Below, in pieces: positions 44,462 through 53,100 of a stretch of DNA of 64,000 bases. Position 1 is the first letter of the stretch; each line of letters opens with the position of its first letter. Below the pieces are notes generated by a model. The model searched no databases. It worked only from the letters and a program-made list of their open reading frames with translations, and had not been told where the DNA came from. This stretch comes from CAWARU01 sp963784575 (GTDB lineage Bacteria > Pseudomonadota > Gammaproteobacteria > UBA6186 > Azoamicaceae): positions 1,860,001-1,924,000 of the forward strand of contig CAWARU010000001.1 in assembly GCA_963784575.1 (NCBI GenBank), given 5' to 3'. A program made the translations under genes and the position numbers.

Positions 44462-46272
44462 CTTTTAACTCCAAAAAACAACAAATCCTTTTCGATTGGA
44501 GGATAATGTTGACCAATTAAATCTTGTCCATCCAGCATTTTTGGATGAACTCTATTAATATTACCATAATGATCATAACATTCAATCCAAGAACGTACTT
44601 GACCTGTATTGGGATTATATTCAGTCACATAAGATGCGCCCCGAGTTAAACCAGGGTTTTTGGATAAATTTTCTCGATCATAATATCTAATTCTTCCGTC
44701 AGATAAGTGCTCCACTTTTACTGCATCTTTTTGTGCATTTTCCAAGGCACTCATTTTTTTATTTAATGCCGATTGAGCATTAACGCTCTGTGAAGAAACT
44801 TGGCTTCTAGAGTTACTTAGAGCACGTTCATTCGCGATTTTTTCTGTTATTGATGTTCCATCTCTTCTCAGACTCTTCGATAATTTTACTTTTGTGATTC
44901 CTGAAAAAATTACAAGAATTGAACCAATTCCAGCTTTGTCTTCTTTGCTTAATCCATATTCATCACACAGCTTTGATAATTCAGAAGTAACTTCTTGAGC
45001 ATGATGTGAAAGTTCTTGCCTTTCTTTATCAATATTTGTGCGCGTAACTTTTGATCCCGCATGCAGTGCTGCCTCCTGTATTACACCAGGAGTTTTTGCG
45101 ACAATATCCATTAACATCGCTGCTCTGGGATTTTCGTCTCTTAACTTCTGTATTGCACTGCCTGCTTCCGCTGCTACTTTTAAGGTTGATCTTCCAACAG
45201 CGCGGCATATTTGTCTAAATATTCCTGTTTCTGAAGTGTTTGTTGCCAACACACGACTCATAGTGATTGGTGAAGAGTGGTCATTGATAGTTGGAGCATG
45301 TGGGAAACGATAACTGTCTCTAGCTCTAATTGTGAATGAGCCGAAACAGGTGTTCGAGCAGGCCTGACTAACCCAAGGTAAAATGGGAGTGGCATTATAG
45401 ATTGGAAGAGGAGAAGTATAATCAGATAGATATAGCTCCCTAGGACTATTTGATAAAACATAGGATGAATCACTATAACCGCCAAACATTTGAATGGGAT
45501 AATAATCAGAGGTTTTAAATGAGGTTAATCCGACTAATCCGAAGCTAGTTAAGAAGTCTTGCCTTCGCCAATCAATAGCGGGGGTATAAAATTCTGACAA
45601 TTTTTCAGTCCCTAAGCGAGGTTTCGATGTTACTGTCCAGCCATTTGCATAAGTTTGCAGTGCAGGGATCGCTGGAACTTCAAATATTACCACAGAATTG
45701 TTTGTTGAATTAAGCATGAAATCTATTTTAGTGCCAACAAAGTCATCATACGATCTTAATTTCGAAGTTGAGAAAATTGGGATTTGATGGTCTCTATTCC
45801 TAACTTCAGAAAATCTAGATGCAGATTTCGTTCTAATTCTAACAGGTCTGGTTGCTGCCTCTATTTGTCTAAGGGGAGAAAAATCACGTGCGCGATATTC
45901 TAAACGACCAAGTCTTCCGCCTTTGGTAGTGGAATTAATTCCAGATTCTGAACTTAACTCTTCTTTAGGTACTGTGGCGGCATAAGCGGTTCGAATAAAC
46001 GAGAACGAGTGTCCTTGCATTTCTGAAGGTTTTGAAATTTCAGAGAATGGCTTAAGATAGTTATGTTCTCTAGACTCTTTCATTACGGTTTCAAAAGCAG
46101 ATTTTGGTTTGGTAGCTTGTTCTCGGAATTCAGCTGTAAGTGTTACTTTTTCGGGATCAGCTGTTCCATTATAATTTGGAGTAAGGTGCCATGTATGGAC
46201 CCGTCCCGTTTGTAAAGGATAATTTCCTGGTGACAATAAAATGAGTGCTGTCATGTATTCGGCCTTAGGCAA
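44458..46272 (-). CDS. Orphan polymorphic-toxin C-terminal module 2 (5' end replaced by palindrome/IS110)
   Basis: The open frame is 604 codons, but toxin-derived sequence begins at about 46171 (NGTADPEKVTLTAEFRE); codons before it come from the palindrome arm and the IS110 end. The first toxin ATG is at 46083 (MKESREHNYL). From there to about 44886 the DNA is nearly identical to module 1 (LRSYDDFVGTKIDFMLNSTN; AGSAIQKLRDENPRAAMLMD). After ITKVK the two diverge: here the tip reads DGRIRYYDRENLSKN, GASYVTEYNPNTGQVRSW, CYDHYGNINRVHPKM, GQHYPP. Same unnamed toxin family as module 1, different allele. It probably cannot be delivered by itself. Confidence 0.72.
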   Translation of the reverse strand: MPKAEYMTALILLSPGNYPLQTGRVHTWHLTPNYNGTADPEKVTLTAEFREQATKPKSAFETVMKESREHNYLKPFSEISKPSEMQGHSFSFIRTAYAATVPKEELSSESGINSTTKGGRLGRLEYRARDFSPLRQIEAATRPVRIRTKSASRFSEVRNRDHQIPIFSTSKLRSYDDFVGTKIDFMLNSTNNSVVIFEVPAIPALQTYANGWTVTSKPRLGTEKLSEFYTPAIDWRRQDFLTSFGLVGLTSFKTSDYYPIQMFGGYSDSSYVLSNSPRELYLSDYTSPLPIYNATPILPWVSQACSNTCFGSFTIRARDSYRFPHAPTINDHSSPITMSRVLATNTSETGIFRQICRAVGRSTLKVAAEAGSAIQKLRDENPRAAMLMDIVAKTPGVIQEAALHAGSKVTRTNIDKERQELSHHAQEVTSELSKLCDEYGLSKEDKAGIGSILVIFSGITKVKLSKSLRRDGTSITEKIANERALSNSRSQVSSQSVNAQSALNKKMSALENAQKDAVKVEHLSDGRIRYYDRENLSKNPGLTRGASYVTEYNPNTGQVRSWIECYDHYGNINRVHPKMLDGQDLIGQHYPPIEKDLLFFGVKR

Positions 46273-46540
46273 AATGCCTGGCCCTAATGATATTCGCGCC
46301 CTTTCTCCTCATCAGGCCGTCGGCTTATTATAGCCATTGGCACCCGCAGGTTTTGATAGGGCCGGTCTCACCTATCTTGCCATTAAGAAATTTATCCCTC
46401 GCAACTCGTTTAAATAAGGTTCGAGGACGACGCAATTTTTGCGTCGCCCTCAGAACCCACGCACCATCTGATACACCAATAAAAAACAGTAGTCTTAACA
46501 TGGTGCGTAATTGACTCACTCCAATAACACTTAATATCTA
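46191..46540 (-). ncRNA. Candidate guide (bridge/seek) RNA region of IS110 copy A
   Basis: A 350-bp non-coding end 3' of the transposase, with a strong hairpin near 46426-46448 (GACGACGCAA...TTGCGTCGCC) and other inverted segments. IS110/IS1111 elements are known to encode a structured RNA in a non-coding end that pairs with target and donor DNA; in IS1111-like elements it lies 3' of the gene. The same sequence is in copy B at 48269-48618. The RNA limits cannot be set by eye. Confidence 0.4.
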
Positions 46541-47563
46541 TCAAACCGCTTTCCGATACTCTTCATTTTTTGCAAGCATTGCCCATATAATTCTCGCATT
46601 TTTATTTGCTATAGCTACAGCAGCTCTATTGGCTCCTCTACGTTCTTTCAGACTTCTTATCCAATTGCTTCTATTGTCTTCATTTTTTGCACCAATATGT
46701 CTTACTACTGTACGCCCTCCGTGTATTAGTAATGTTCGAATATAAACATCGCCGCGTTTACTGATTCCTAACAGTCTTTCTTTATTTCCACTTGAGGATT
46801 GTCTAGGGACTAAACCCAAAAATGCTGCAAAATGACGACCATTCTTAAAAACTTTTGGATCACCAATCGTCGCAACAATAGCAGTTGCACTAATGGGACC
46901 CACTCCTTCAATTTTAGATATTTTTTTGCACATATCATTCGATTTGAAAATAGCTTCTATTTTTTTATCGTAATTATTAACTCGTTTATCTTTCTCTATA
47001 AGCTCTTCATATAGTTCTGCAAATAATGCTCGGCCTGAATGAGAAAGTTCATTCTCAGCATCCTCTAAGATTTCTGGCATTGCTTTTCGAACTTTGTTAA
47101 CCCCTTGAGGAATAATAATGCCATATTCTATTAATAATCCTCTTATTTGATTTATCAATGCAGTTCTTTCTTGAACTAATCGACTTCTAACCCTATGTAC
47201 AGCTTGTATGTCTTCTTGTTCTACAGATTTAGGAGAGACAAACCGCATGCTTGGCCGAGAGGCTGCCTCACAAATAGCCTCGCTATCATTCCTATCATTT
47301 TTATTAGTTTTAACAAATGGCTTAACAAACTGAGGACTAATAAGTCTAGCTGAATGACCTAAATTTTTAAATTTTCTACTCCAATAATTTGCTCCTCCAC
47401 AAGCTTCCATAACAATAGTGCACGGTGGTAGATTTACTATTGTTTCCAAAAGCTTTGAACGGTTTATCTTCTTCCTTAACACAGGGCTTCCTTTCGCATC
47501 AACACCATGCAATTGAAATATATTCTTTGCAATATCAATGCCTAATAAGGTAATATTTTCCAT
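46541..47563 (-). CDS. IS110-family transposase, copy A
   Basis: A 340-aa DEDD recombinase. The N-terminal RuvC-like part has TLLGIDIAKNIFQLHGVDAK (first Asp), TIVMEACGGANYWSRKF (Glu), and FVKTNKNDRNDSEAICEAA (Asp/Asp pair). The C-terminal transposase_20 domain has EGVGPISATAIVATIGD and FAAFLGLVPRQSSSGNK, then LLGISKRGDVYIRTLLIHG containing the conserved Ser. It starts at ATG 47563 after a strong SD (GGAGGAGGATCCA). Identical in protein sequence to copy B. Confidence 0.93.
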   Translation of the reverse strand: MENITLLGIDIAKNIFQLHGVDAKGSPVLRKKINRSKLLETIVNLPPCTIVMEACGGANYWSRKFKNLGHSARLISPQFVKPFVKTNKNDRNDSEAICEAASRPSMRFVSPKSVEQEDIQAVHRVRSRLVQERTALINQIRGLLIEYGIIIPQGVNKVRKAMPEILEDAENELSHSGRALFAELYEELIEKDKRVNNYDKKIEAIFKSNDMCKKISKIEGVGPISATAIVATIGDPKVFKNGRHFAAFLGLVPRQSSSGNKERLLGISKRGDVYIRTLLIHGGRTVVRHIGAKNEDNRSNWIRSLKERRGANRAAVAIANKNARIIWAMLAKNEEYRKAV

Positions 47564-47652
47564 TGGATCCTCCTCCTTTTTTAAATGGTATATATCGTAA
47601 CCATTTTGGCTCTTTTGAAGCCGGATTTAAAGGGGGATGGGTCCATACCATT

Positions 47653-47708
47653 AGGCCTCTGCAATACGCATTAAATTTAATGCATATTGCAGCGGCCTGG
47701 CACCTTAC
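47653..47708. repeat. Palindrome, larger part flanking IS110 copy A
   Basis: AGGCCTCTGCAATACGC...GCATATTGCAGCGGCCTGGCACCTTAC. Together with GTAAGGTGCC at 46181-46190 it forms a palindrome like that at 42074-42137, with two substitutions that weaken pairing. A second partial copy of GGCACCTTACTTT follows directly (about 47713-47727). Confidence 0.85.
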
Positions 47709-47740
47709 TTTGGCACCTTACTTTTGTCCGTTTACTTCTG

Positions 47741-48255
47741 AATAGGGGCGCAGACATGGATGCCCTCATTCAACCAAAAATGTCTGACTTCAGATCTGCT
47801 TTTACCAATATAAAAAATAGAGAGACGGTTTTTCCTGTATTGCTGCATGCAAGATTTACTGCAATCTGTAGCCAATATAAAGCACCTATTTCAAGTCAAG
47901 CCATTCAAACATTAATCGATTATCTGTGCTATAACGTTGGTTTCAAAGCCATGAAGCTCTCTTCTGATGATAAAATTTTAATTAATTTGCAAACTCGTCA
48001 AATGCACAAATTAGAAGATCAAAAAATCTGTCAAATCCTAGAAATAATAGAAGAATCTTTGAGCAAAGAAATTTTACTTTCTTCTGATGATATTCTGAAC
48101 ATCATCAGAGAAGTATCGCTGCCGAAGCTTTCTGGAACAGACATTCTCCCTGCAGGCATTTTCCTACAACATTCGTCGCAGCCAGAGAGTGGTGCTCCTG
48201 GATTAATAACGCCTGTAGACGAAGAACCGGAATCGTCAGTAACCGAACCCAAAAG
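47741..48255 (+). pseudogene. Displaced fragment of an ankyrin-protein gene
   Basis: About 515 bp match 26928-27440 inside the 1109-aa ankyrin gene (GADMDALIQPKMSDFRSAFT to ESSVTEPK) with roughly 2-3% differences, including a 3-bp deletion and several amino-acid changes (TSICSQYKSAI versus TAICSQYKAPI). Both ends break off inside the coding sequence. It sits between IS110 copies A and B, each with its palindrome. The differences suggest it derived from a paralogue or an older copy rather than a very recent duplication. Confidence 0.88.
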
Positions 48256-48268
48256 AGAGTAAGGTGCC

Positions 48269-49730
48269 ATGTATGGACCCGTCCCGTTTGTAAAGGATAA
48301 TTTCCTGGTGACAATAAAATGAGTGCTGTCATGTATTCGGCCTTAGGCAAAATGCCTGGCCCTAATGATATTCGCGCCCTTTCTCCTCATCAGGCCGTCG
48401 GCTTATTATAGCCATTGGCACCCGCAGGTTTTGATAGGGCCGGTCTCACCTATCTTGCCATTAAGAAATTTATCCCTCGCAACTCGTTTAAATAAGGTTC
48501 GAGGACGACGCAATTTTTGCGTCGCCCTCAGAACCCACGCACCATCTGATACACCAATAAAAAACAGTAGTCTTAACATGGTGCGTAATTGACTCACTCC
48601 AATAACACTTAATATCTATCAAACCGCTTTCCGATACTCTTCATTTTTTGCAAGCATTGCCCATATAATTCTCGCATTTTTATTTGCTATAGCTACAGCA
48701 GCTCTATTGGCTCCTCTACGTTCTTTCAGACTTCTTATCCAATTGCTTCTATTGTCTTCATTTTTTGCACCAATATGTCTTACTACTGTACGCCCTCCGT
48801 GTATTAGTAATGTTCGAATATAAACATCGCCGCGTTTACTGATTCCTAACAGTCTTTCTTTATTTCCACTTGAGGATTGTCTAGGGACTAAACCCAAAAA
48901 TGCTGCAAAATGACGACCATTCTTAAAAACTTTTGGATCACCAATCGTCGCAACAATAGCAGTTGCACTAATGGGACCCACTCCTTCAATTTTAGATATT
49001 TTTTTGCACATATCATTCGATTTGAAAATAGCTTCTATTTTTTTATCGTAATTATTAACTCGTTTATCTTTCTCTATAAGCTCTTCATATAGTTCTGCAA
49101 ATAATGCTCGGCCTGAATGAGAAAGTTCATTCTCAGCATCCTCTAAGATTTCTGGCATTGCTTTTCGAACTTTGTTAACCCCTTGAGGAATAATAATGCC
49201 ATATTCTATTAATAATCCTCTTATTTGATTTATCAATGCAGTTCTTTCTTGAACTAATCGACTTCTAACCCTATGTACAGCTTGTATGTCTTCTTGTTCT
49301 ACAGATTTAGGAGAGACAAACCGCATGCTTGGCCGAGAGGCTGCCTCACAAATAGCCTCGCTATCATTCCTATCATTTTTATTAGTTTTAACAAATGGCT
49401 TAACAAACTGAGGACTAATAAGTCTAGCTGAATGACCTAAATTTTTAAATTTTCTACTCCAATAATTTGCTCCTCCACAAGCTTCCATAACAATAGTGCA
49501 CGGTGGTAGATTTACTATTGTTTCCAAAAGCTTTGAACGGTTTATCTTCTTCCTTAACACAGGGCTTCCTTTCGCATCAACACCATGCAATTGAAATATA
49601 TTCTTTGCAATATCAATGCCTAATAAGGTAATATTTTCCATTGGATCCTCCTCCTTTTTTAAATGGTATATATCGTAACCATTTTGGCTCTTTTGAAGCC
49701 GGATTTAAAGGGGGATGGGTCCATACCATT
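48269..49730 (-). mobile_element. IS110-family (IS1111-like) element, copy B, 1462 bp
   Basis: Same length, orientation, ends and insertion point as copy A: GTAAGGTGCC (48259-48268), then the element from ATGTATGG to CATACCATT (49730), then palindrome sequence from AGGCCGC. The candidate guide-RNA end lies at 48269-48618. Confidence 0.88.
48619..49641 (-). CDS. IS110-family transposase, copy B
   Basis: 340 aa, identical to the product of copy A over the full length, with the same DEDD motifs (GIDIAKN, MEACGG, KNDRNDSEA) and C-terminal SKRGDVYIR. Identity implies recent transposition or gene conversion. Confidence 0.93.
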   Translation of the reverse strand: MENITLLGIDIAKNIFQLHGVDAKGSPVLRKKINRSKLLETIVNLPPCTIVMEACGGANYWSRKFKNLGHSARLISPQFVKPFVKTNKNDRNDSEAICEAASRPSMRFVSPKSVEQEDIQAVHRVRSRLVQERTALINQIRGLLIEYGIIIPQGVNKVRKAMPEILEDAENELSHSGRALFAELYEELIEKDKRVNNYDKKIEAIFKSNDMCKKISKIEGVGPISATAIVATIGDPKVFKNGRHFAAFLGLVPRQSSSGNKERLLGISKRGDVYIRTLLIHGGRTVVRHIGAKNEDNRSNWIRSLKERRGANRAAVAIANKNARIIWAMLAKNEEYRKAV

Positions 49731-49786
49731 AGGCCGCTGCAATACGCATTAAATTTAATGCGTATTGCAGCGGCCTGGCACCTTAC
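49731..49786. repeat. Palindrome, larger part flanking IS110 copy B
   Basis: AGGCCGCTGCAATACGC and GCGTATTGCAGCGGCCT form a perfect inverted repeat around TTAAATTTAA, followed by GGCACCTTAC, whose partner is GTAAGGTGCC at 48259-48268 on the other side of the element. Confidence 0.9.
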
Positions 49787-49845
49787 TCTTACAGGACCTG
49801 ACCCCAACAACCTTCAATGGTCCCCTTTCTGGTCAAATTTTTTAA

Positions 49846-50136
49846 CTACTCTGCAGATTCACATTGCAGCATAAAACTATATTTTTCTAAGTCAATCTTC
49901 TCTTTCACAAAGTGTTGAAGCTTTTTAGCCTTAACTTCGTCAATTTCATATCCATCAATCATTGCACTGACTCCAGGATCCTCATGGTGGGGATCTATTT
50001 CAAATATACCTTGGAGCCATAATAAAGGAATTGGTGAGAGTTCATATTTTACTTCCAAATGATAGTCTCCAAGTCTATCAGGAATTTTTGAATATCCAAC
50101 AACAAATCTTTTTATTCCTTCTACATCTTGAACCAT
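49846..50136 (-). CDS. Immunity protein for the colicin E3-type tip (DUF7683-like)
   Basis: I choose ATG 50136 (MVQDVEGIKRFVVGYSKIPD) because GGAGG lies 5 nt upstream; this gives 96 aa. The protein is acidic, with ELSPIPLLWLQGIFEIDPHH and DGYEIDEVKAKKLQHFVKEK. It starts 33 bp after the toxin stop codon on the same strand, the standard arrangement for toxin-immunity pairs. It does not resemble the colicin E3 immunity protein Im3 in sequence. A second copy exists at 41464-41775 next to the dead toxin tip, which supports the pairing. DUF7683 is my recollection of the family. Confidence 0.75.
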   Translation of the reverse strand: MVQDVEGIKRFVVGYSKIPDRLGDYHLEVKYELSPIPLLWLQGIFEIDPHHEDPGVSAMIDGYEIDEVKAKKLQHFVKEKIDLEKYSFMLQCESAE

Positions 50137-50169
50137 ATATTCCTCCAATAATAGAATAATCTCTTTGGA

Positions 50170-53100
50170 TCAATTAATATATTTCCTAATGTTTCGACCA
50201 GACTTAGCATCTTTAACTTTGTCTCCCGTAACTGGATCGAATTCTCCCAAGTGCTTTTTCCCATATTTATCATATAGTTCTACCGTGCCATGCTGTCTAT
50301 CCCATTCGAGTATTTTATCATCTCTAAGCCTCCATCTTTCACGAATCCCACCTCCAACTTGTGGGGTCATACCTCGCACATTTTTGGCATCCGGAAAACC
50401 AGGTAGTTTACCATCTTTAGGAGGACTGTAGAAATTTATATTAGGAACTGGTGCATGAGGTCTAACTGTTTTTGTAAATTTCCCTTTCGTTTTTGCCGCG
50501 AAGCCTACAAACAACACTCCAAGACCCGCTTTGTCTTCTTTGCTTAATCCATATTCGTCACACAGTTTGGAAAGTTCAGAATAAGCTTGTTCTGCACGAT
50601 TTGAAAGTGATTGTTTCTCTTTTGCAATATCTATTTTGGTAGCTTTTGAAGCAGCATATAGTTTCAACTCTTCCATTAAACCAAGCCCTTGCGAGCCTAT
50701 ATCCATTAACATTGCTGCTCTGGGATTTTCATCTCTTAACTTCTGTATAGCACTACCTGCTTTTGCCATTCCTTTTAAAGCTAGTTTTCCAATTTCGCGA
50801 CCCGCTTTTCTGAATAAGCCAAGCTCCTCAGAAACAATTTCGGTTTCATAAGCTTGGACTTCAGATTTTGCCGTAGAATTTTTCGTTGGGTTATGCTGTG
50901 TATCAATCTTAGCACCAATAAAGTCATCATAGGATCTTAATCCGGAAGTTGTTCCTTGTTCTGCTTTATGGGATTTTTTTGATTTTTGTGTTCCAAATTC
51001 CTTTGTTAATTTCACTATTGCAGGTTTATCTTCTTTTTCTTTATCTGTTATGGGTTTGGCTCCTATAGATTTTGGTGTTTTAGCTTTTCTATCTACATGC
51101 TGGGAAGGTTTTGCTACCTTATCAGTGTGTTTGTCTGCAAAAACCTTATTGCTACGCTCTGTTACAGAAATATCCGACAAGAGTTGTCCAAGGCTTGCAC
51201 CTCCCACTTGTGCGGCGGTTGTCAACCAAATATTCGCGGCAGTTTGTACGAAGTTAGAACGGGTAATGGCGGATGTCACTGCCGCACTGACGAAAACCGA
51301 CATCATCTTTTCGTTTAAGTTTCGAACAAATCCAAGTTCTCGAGAACCTCCTATGGCAATTGTGGTGCCGATGGAAGTTAGGAGGGCGGGGGAGAGTTTG
51401 CCGCCGTCAAAGCCTACTTGGATTGCGGCTTTGGAGGCAGCTACTACGGCATTGGTGACTACGCCTTGGGTGAAAGCTTGGTTACCAATTTTGATAATAG
51501 TCAATTCGCTAGACTTAAATAGGGAATTCATGTTTTGGAATGCAGTGGTGCCGCCTAAGGCGTTTCCGAGGTAAAACCCAAATGCAGAGAGCCCTGCAGA
51601 TATTGCACCATCTTTTAGAATTCGGTTGGTATTGCCGGTGAGGGTAGCCGTCAAGGACCCCATTAATGCCCCTTCTACGGCTAAGGTAAGGGCTGCCATG
51701 CTGGTTGTGGAGGAGGTGATCCCAAAGGCGATCCCGAGATTCGACGCAAGCGTTGGCGCAATTTGAGGGACGATGACAGCTACTGCAGCAATAACAGCCA
51801 GGTTCTTGAAAAAGCGTTCATTTAGTTTGTGTTTGGCATGTTTGTAATCAGAATCGATTTGCTCTCTTAAGTCTGCAAAGGTATTGCGGATTGATTGAAC
51901 TGCGTTATTATATTGCTGCAAAACTTCAGAGTCTGCAGCATGGAGCGAATTTATGACGTTGTTTATTTCAGCGATATGTTTATTAAAGGCGAGCTCTCGT
52001 TCATTGAGCCAATGCTCGAGCTCTTGTTTTTCAGCAAGGAAGGCTTTCTTCATTGCCGCCTCTTCCTTGTCCATTTTCTGCTGCATCTCATCACGAGTCT
52101 TTTGCCAGATTGCCATTTTATTCTTTAAGGTCAATTTTGGAGGAGTAGAGATTAACCCAGAATTTATTGCTTCCTGCGTCATCTGGTAGAATTTTGCACC
52201 AATAAAGTTTTTAACATTGAGGTTAAATAGTACTTGGTGCTCTTTTTGATATTCAAGAGACTCTTTAGCGGCAGTGTCTGTCACAGCCAGTGTTACCTGC
52301 CCCATTCCAAAGACTTGTTTCCCGAATTCTGCAATAATACTCGCGGTACCTGCGATAAAGAGTTCAGGATGAGTTTTATAGAGCTCTTCTATTACTTTAG
52401 GGTTTTCGGGAGCAAGTTTTAATCTCAGAGCAAGTTCTTTCGCTTTGTTTTTCAATTGCATACTTTTGATAATATAGTCATAGTCCTTTTCGTCTTCTAA
52501 AGTTGCGTTAAGCATGTCAAAATCAATAAATACGCAATGAAGCGCTCGGGTCGCCATAAAAAATTGCTGTGCAAAATCCATAACTTGTTGTTTATAAGTG
52601 TCTTCTATAGAACCTTGAGCAATTATTTCCTTGAGGTGTGTGAGCATTATCATCATTGGAAATACATAAAGCGCATAAGGCTCTACCCTGCTTAACCGCA
52701 GGTAATAACTTAACATCGCTTCTATTTTCTGGACAGGCTCAGGGTATTTATCGAGATATCTTTGCGTTCTATTGCATTCCGCATCGAAAGCAGCAATGGC
52801 ATCTCCGTCTGACGTTTTTAAGACTTCTCGAATACCAAGAATGGGTTCATCATTCAAGATATACGCCAACTTTGGTATATGTGTTTTGGCTAAAGATAAG
52901 GTGGTCTCATGATTAGTATTTTCATGATTGATATCAATACCTGCCCTCTTTAAGACATTAAATAATTCTAATGAGAGTTTTTGAGAGAGAATTGCTTTTT
53001 GTAAGGCATCATAACCTTTTGCGTCAACACTATTGATGTAGGCACCTTGAGAGAGACAAGCTTCCACTGCTTTGTAATCCCCATGTTCTGCAGCATTGAA

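Larger units (their letters stand above)
46191..47652 (-). mobile_element. IS110-family (IS1111-like) element, copy A, 1462 bp
   Basis: The boundaries come from comparing three loci. The palindrome arm GTAAGGTGCC (46181-46190) is followed by ATGTATGGACCCGTCCC, and the other end reads GGGATGGGTCCATACCATT (to 47652) before the palindrome resumes with AGGCC. The ends are imperfect inverted repeats of each other. Copy B at 48269-49730 has the same length and, in every stretch I compared, the same sequence. The non-coding part is long on the 3' side of the transposase (350 bp) and short on the 5' side (about 90 bp), as in the IS1111 subgroup. Confidence 0.88.

Noticed and set aside
48365..48592. 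A 75-aa plus-strand gene (and its twin at 46287-46514) in the IS110 3' end
   Set aside because: It lies in the non-coding end that should hold the guide RNA, is antisense to it, has no clear SD, and an overlapping frame exists on the other strand.
42189..49814. Integron attC sites at the immunity 3' flanks
   Set aside because: The CCCCAAC/GTTGGGG core does not fit the GTTRRRY and RYYYAAC consensus, no integrase is present, and the flanking arms do not form attC-type stems.
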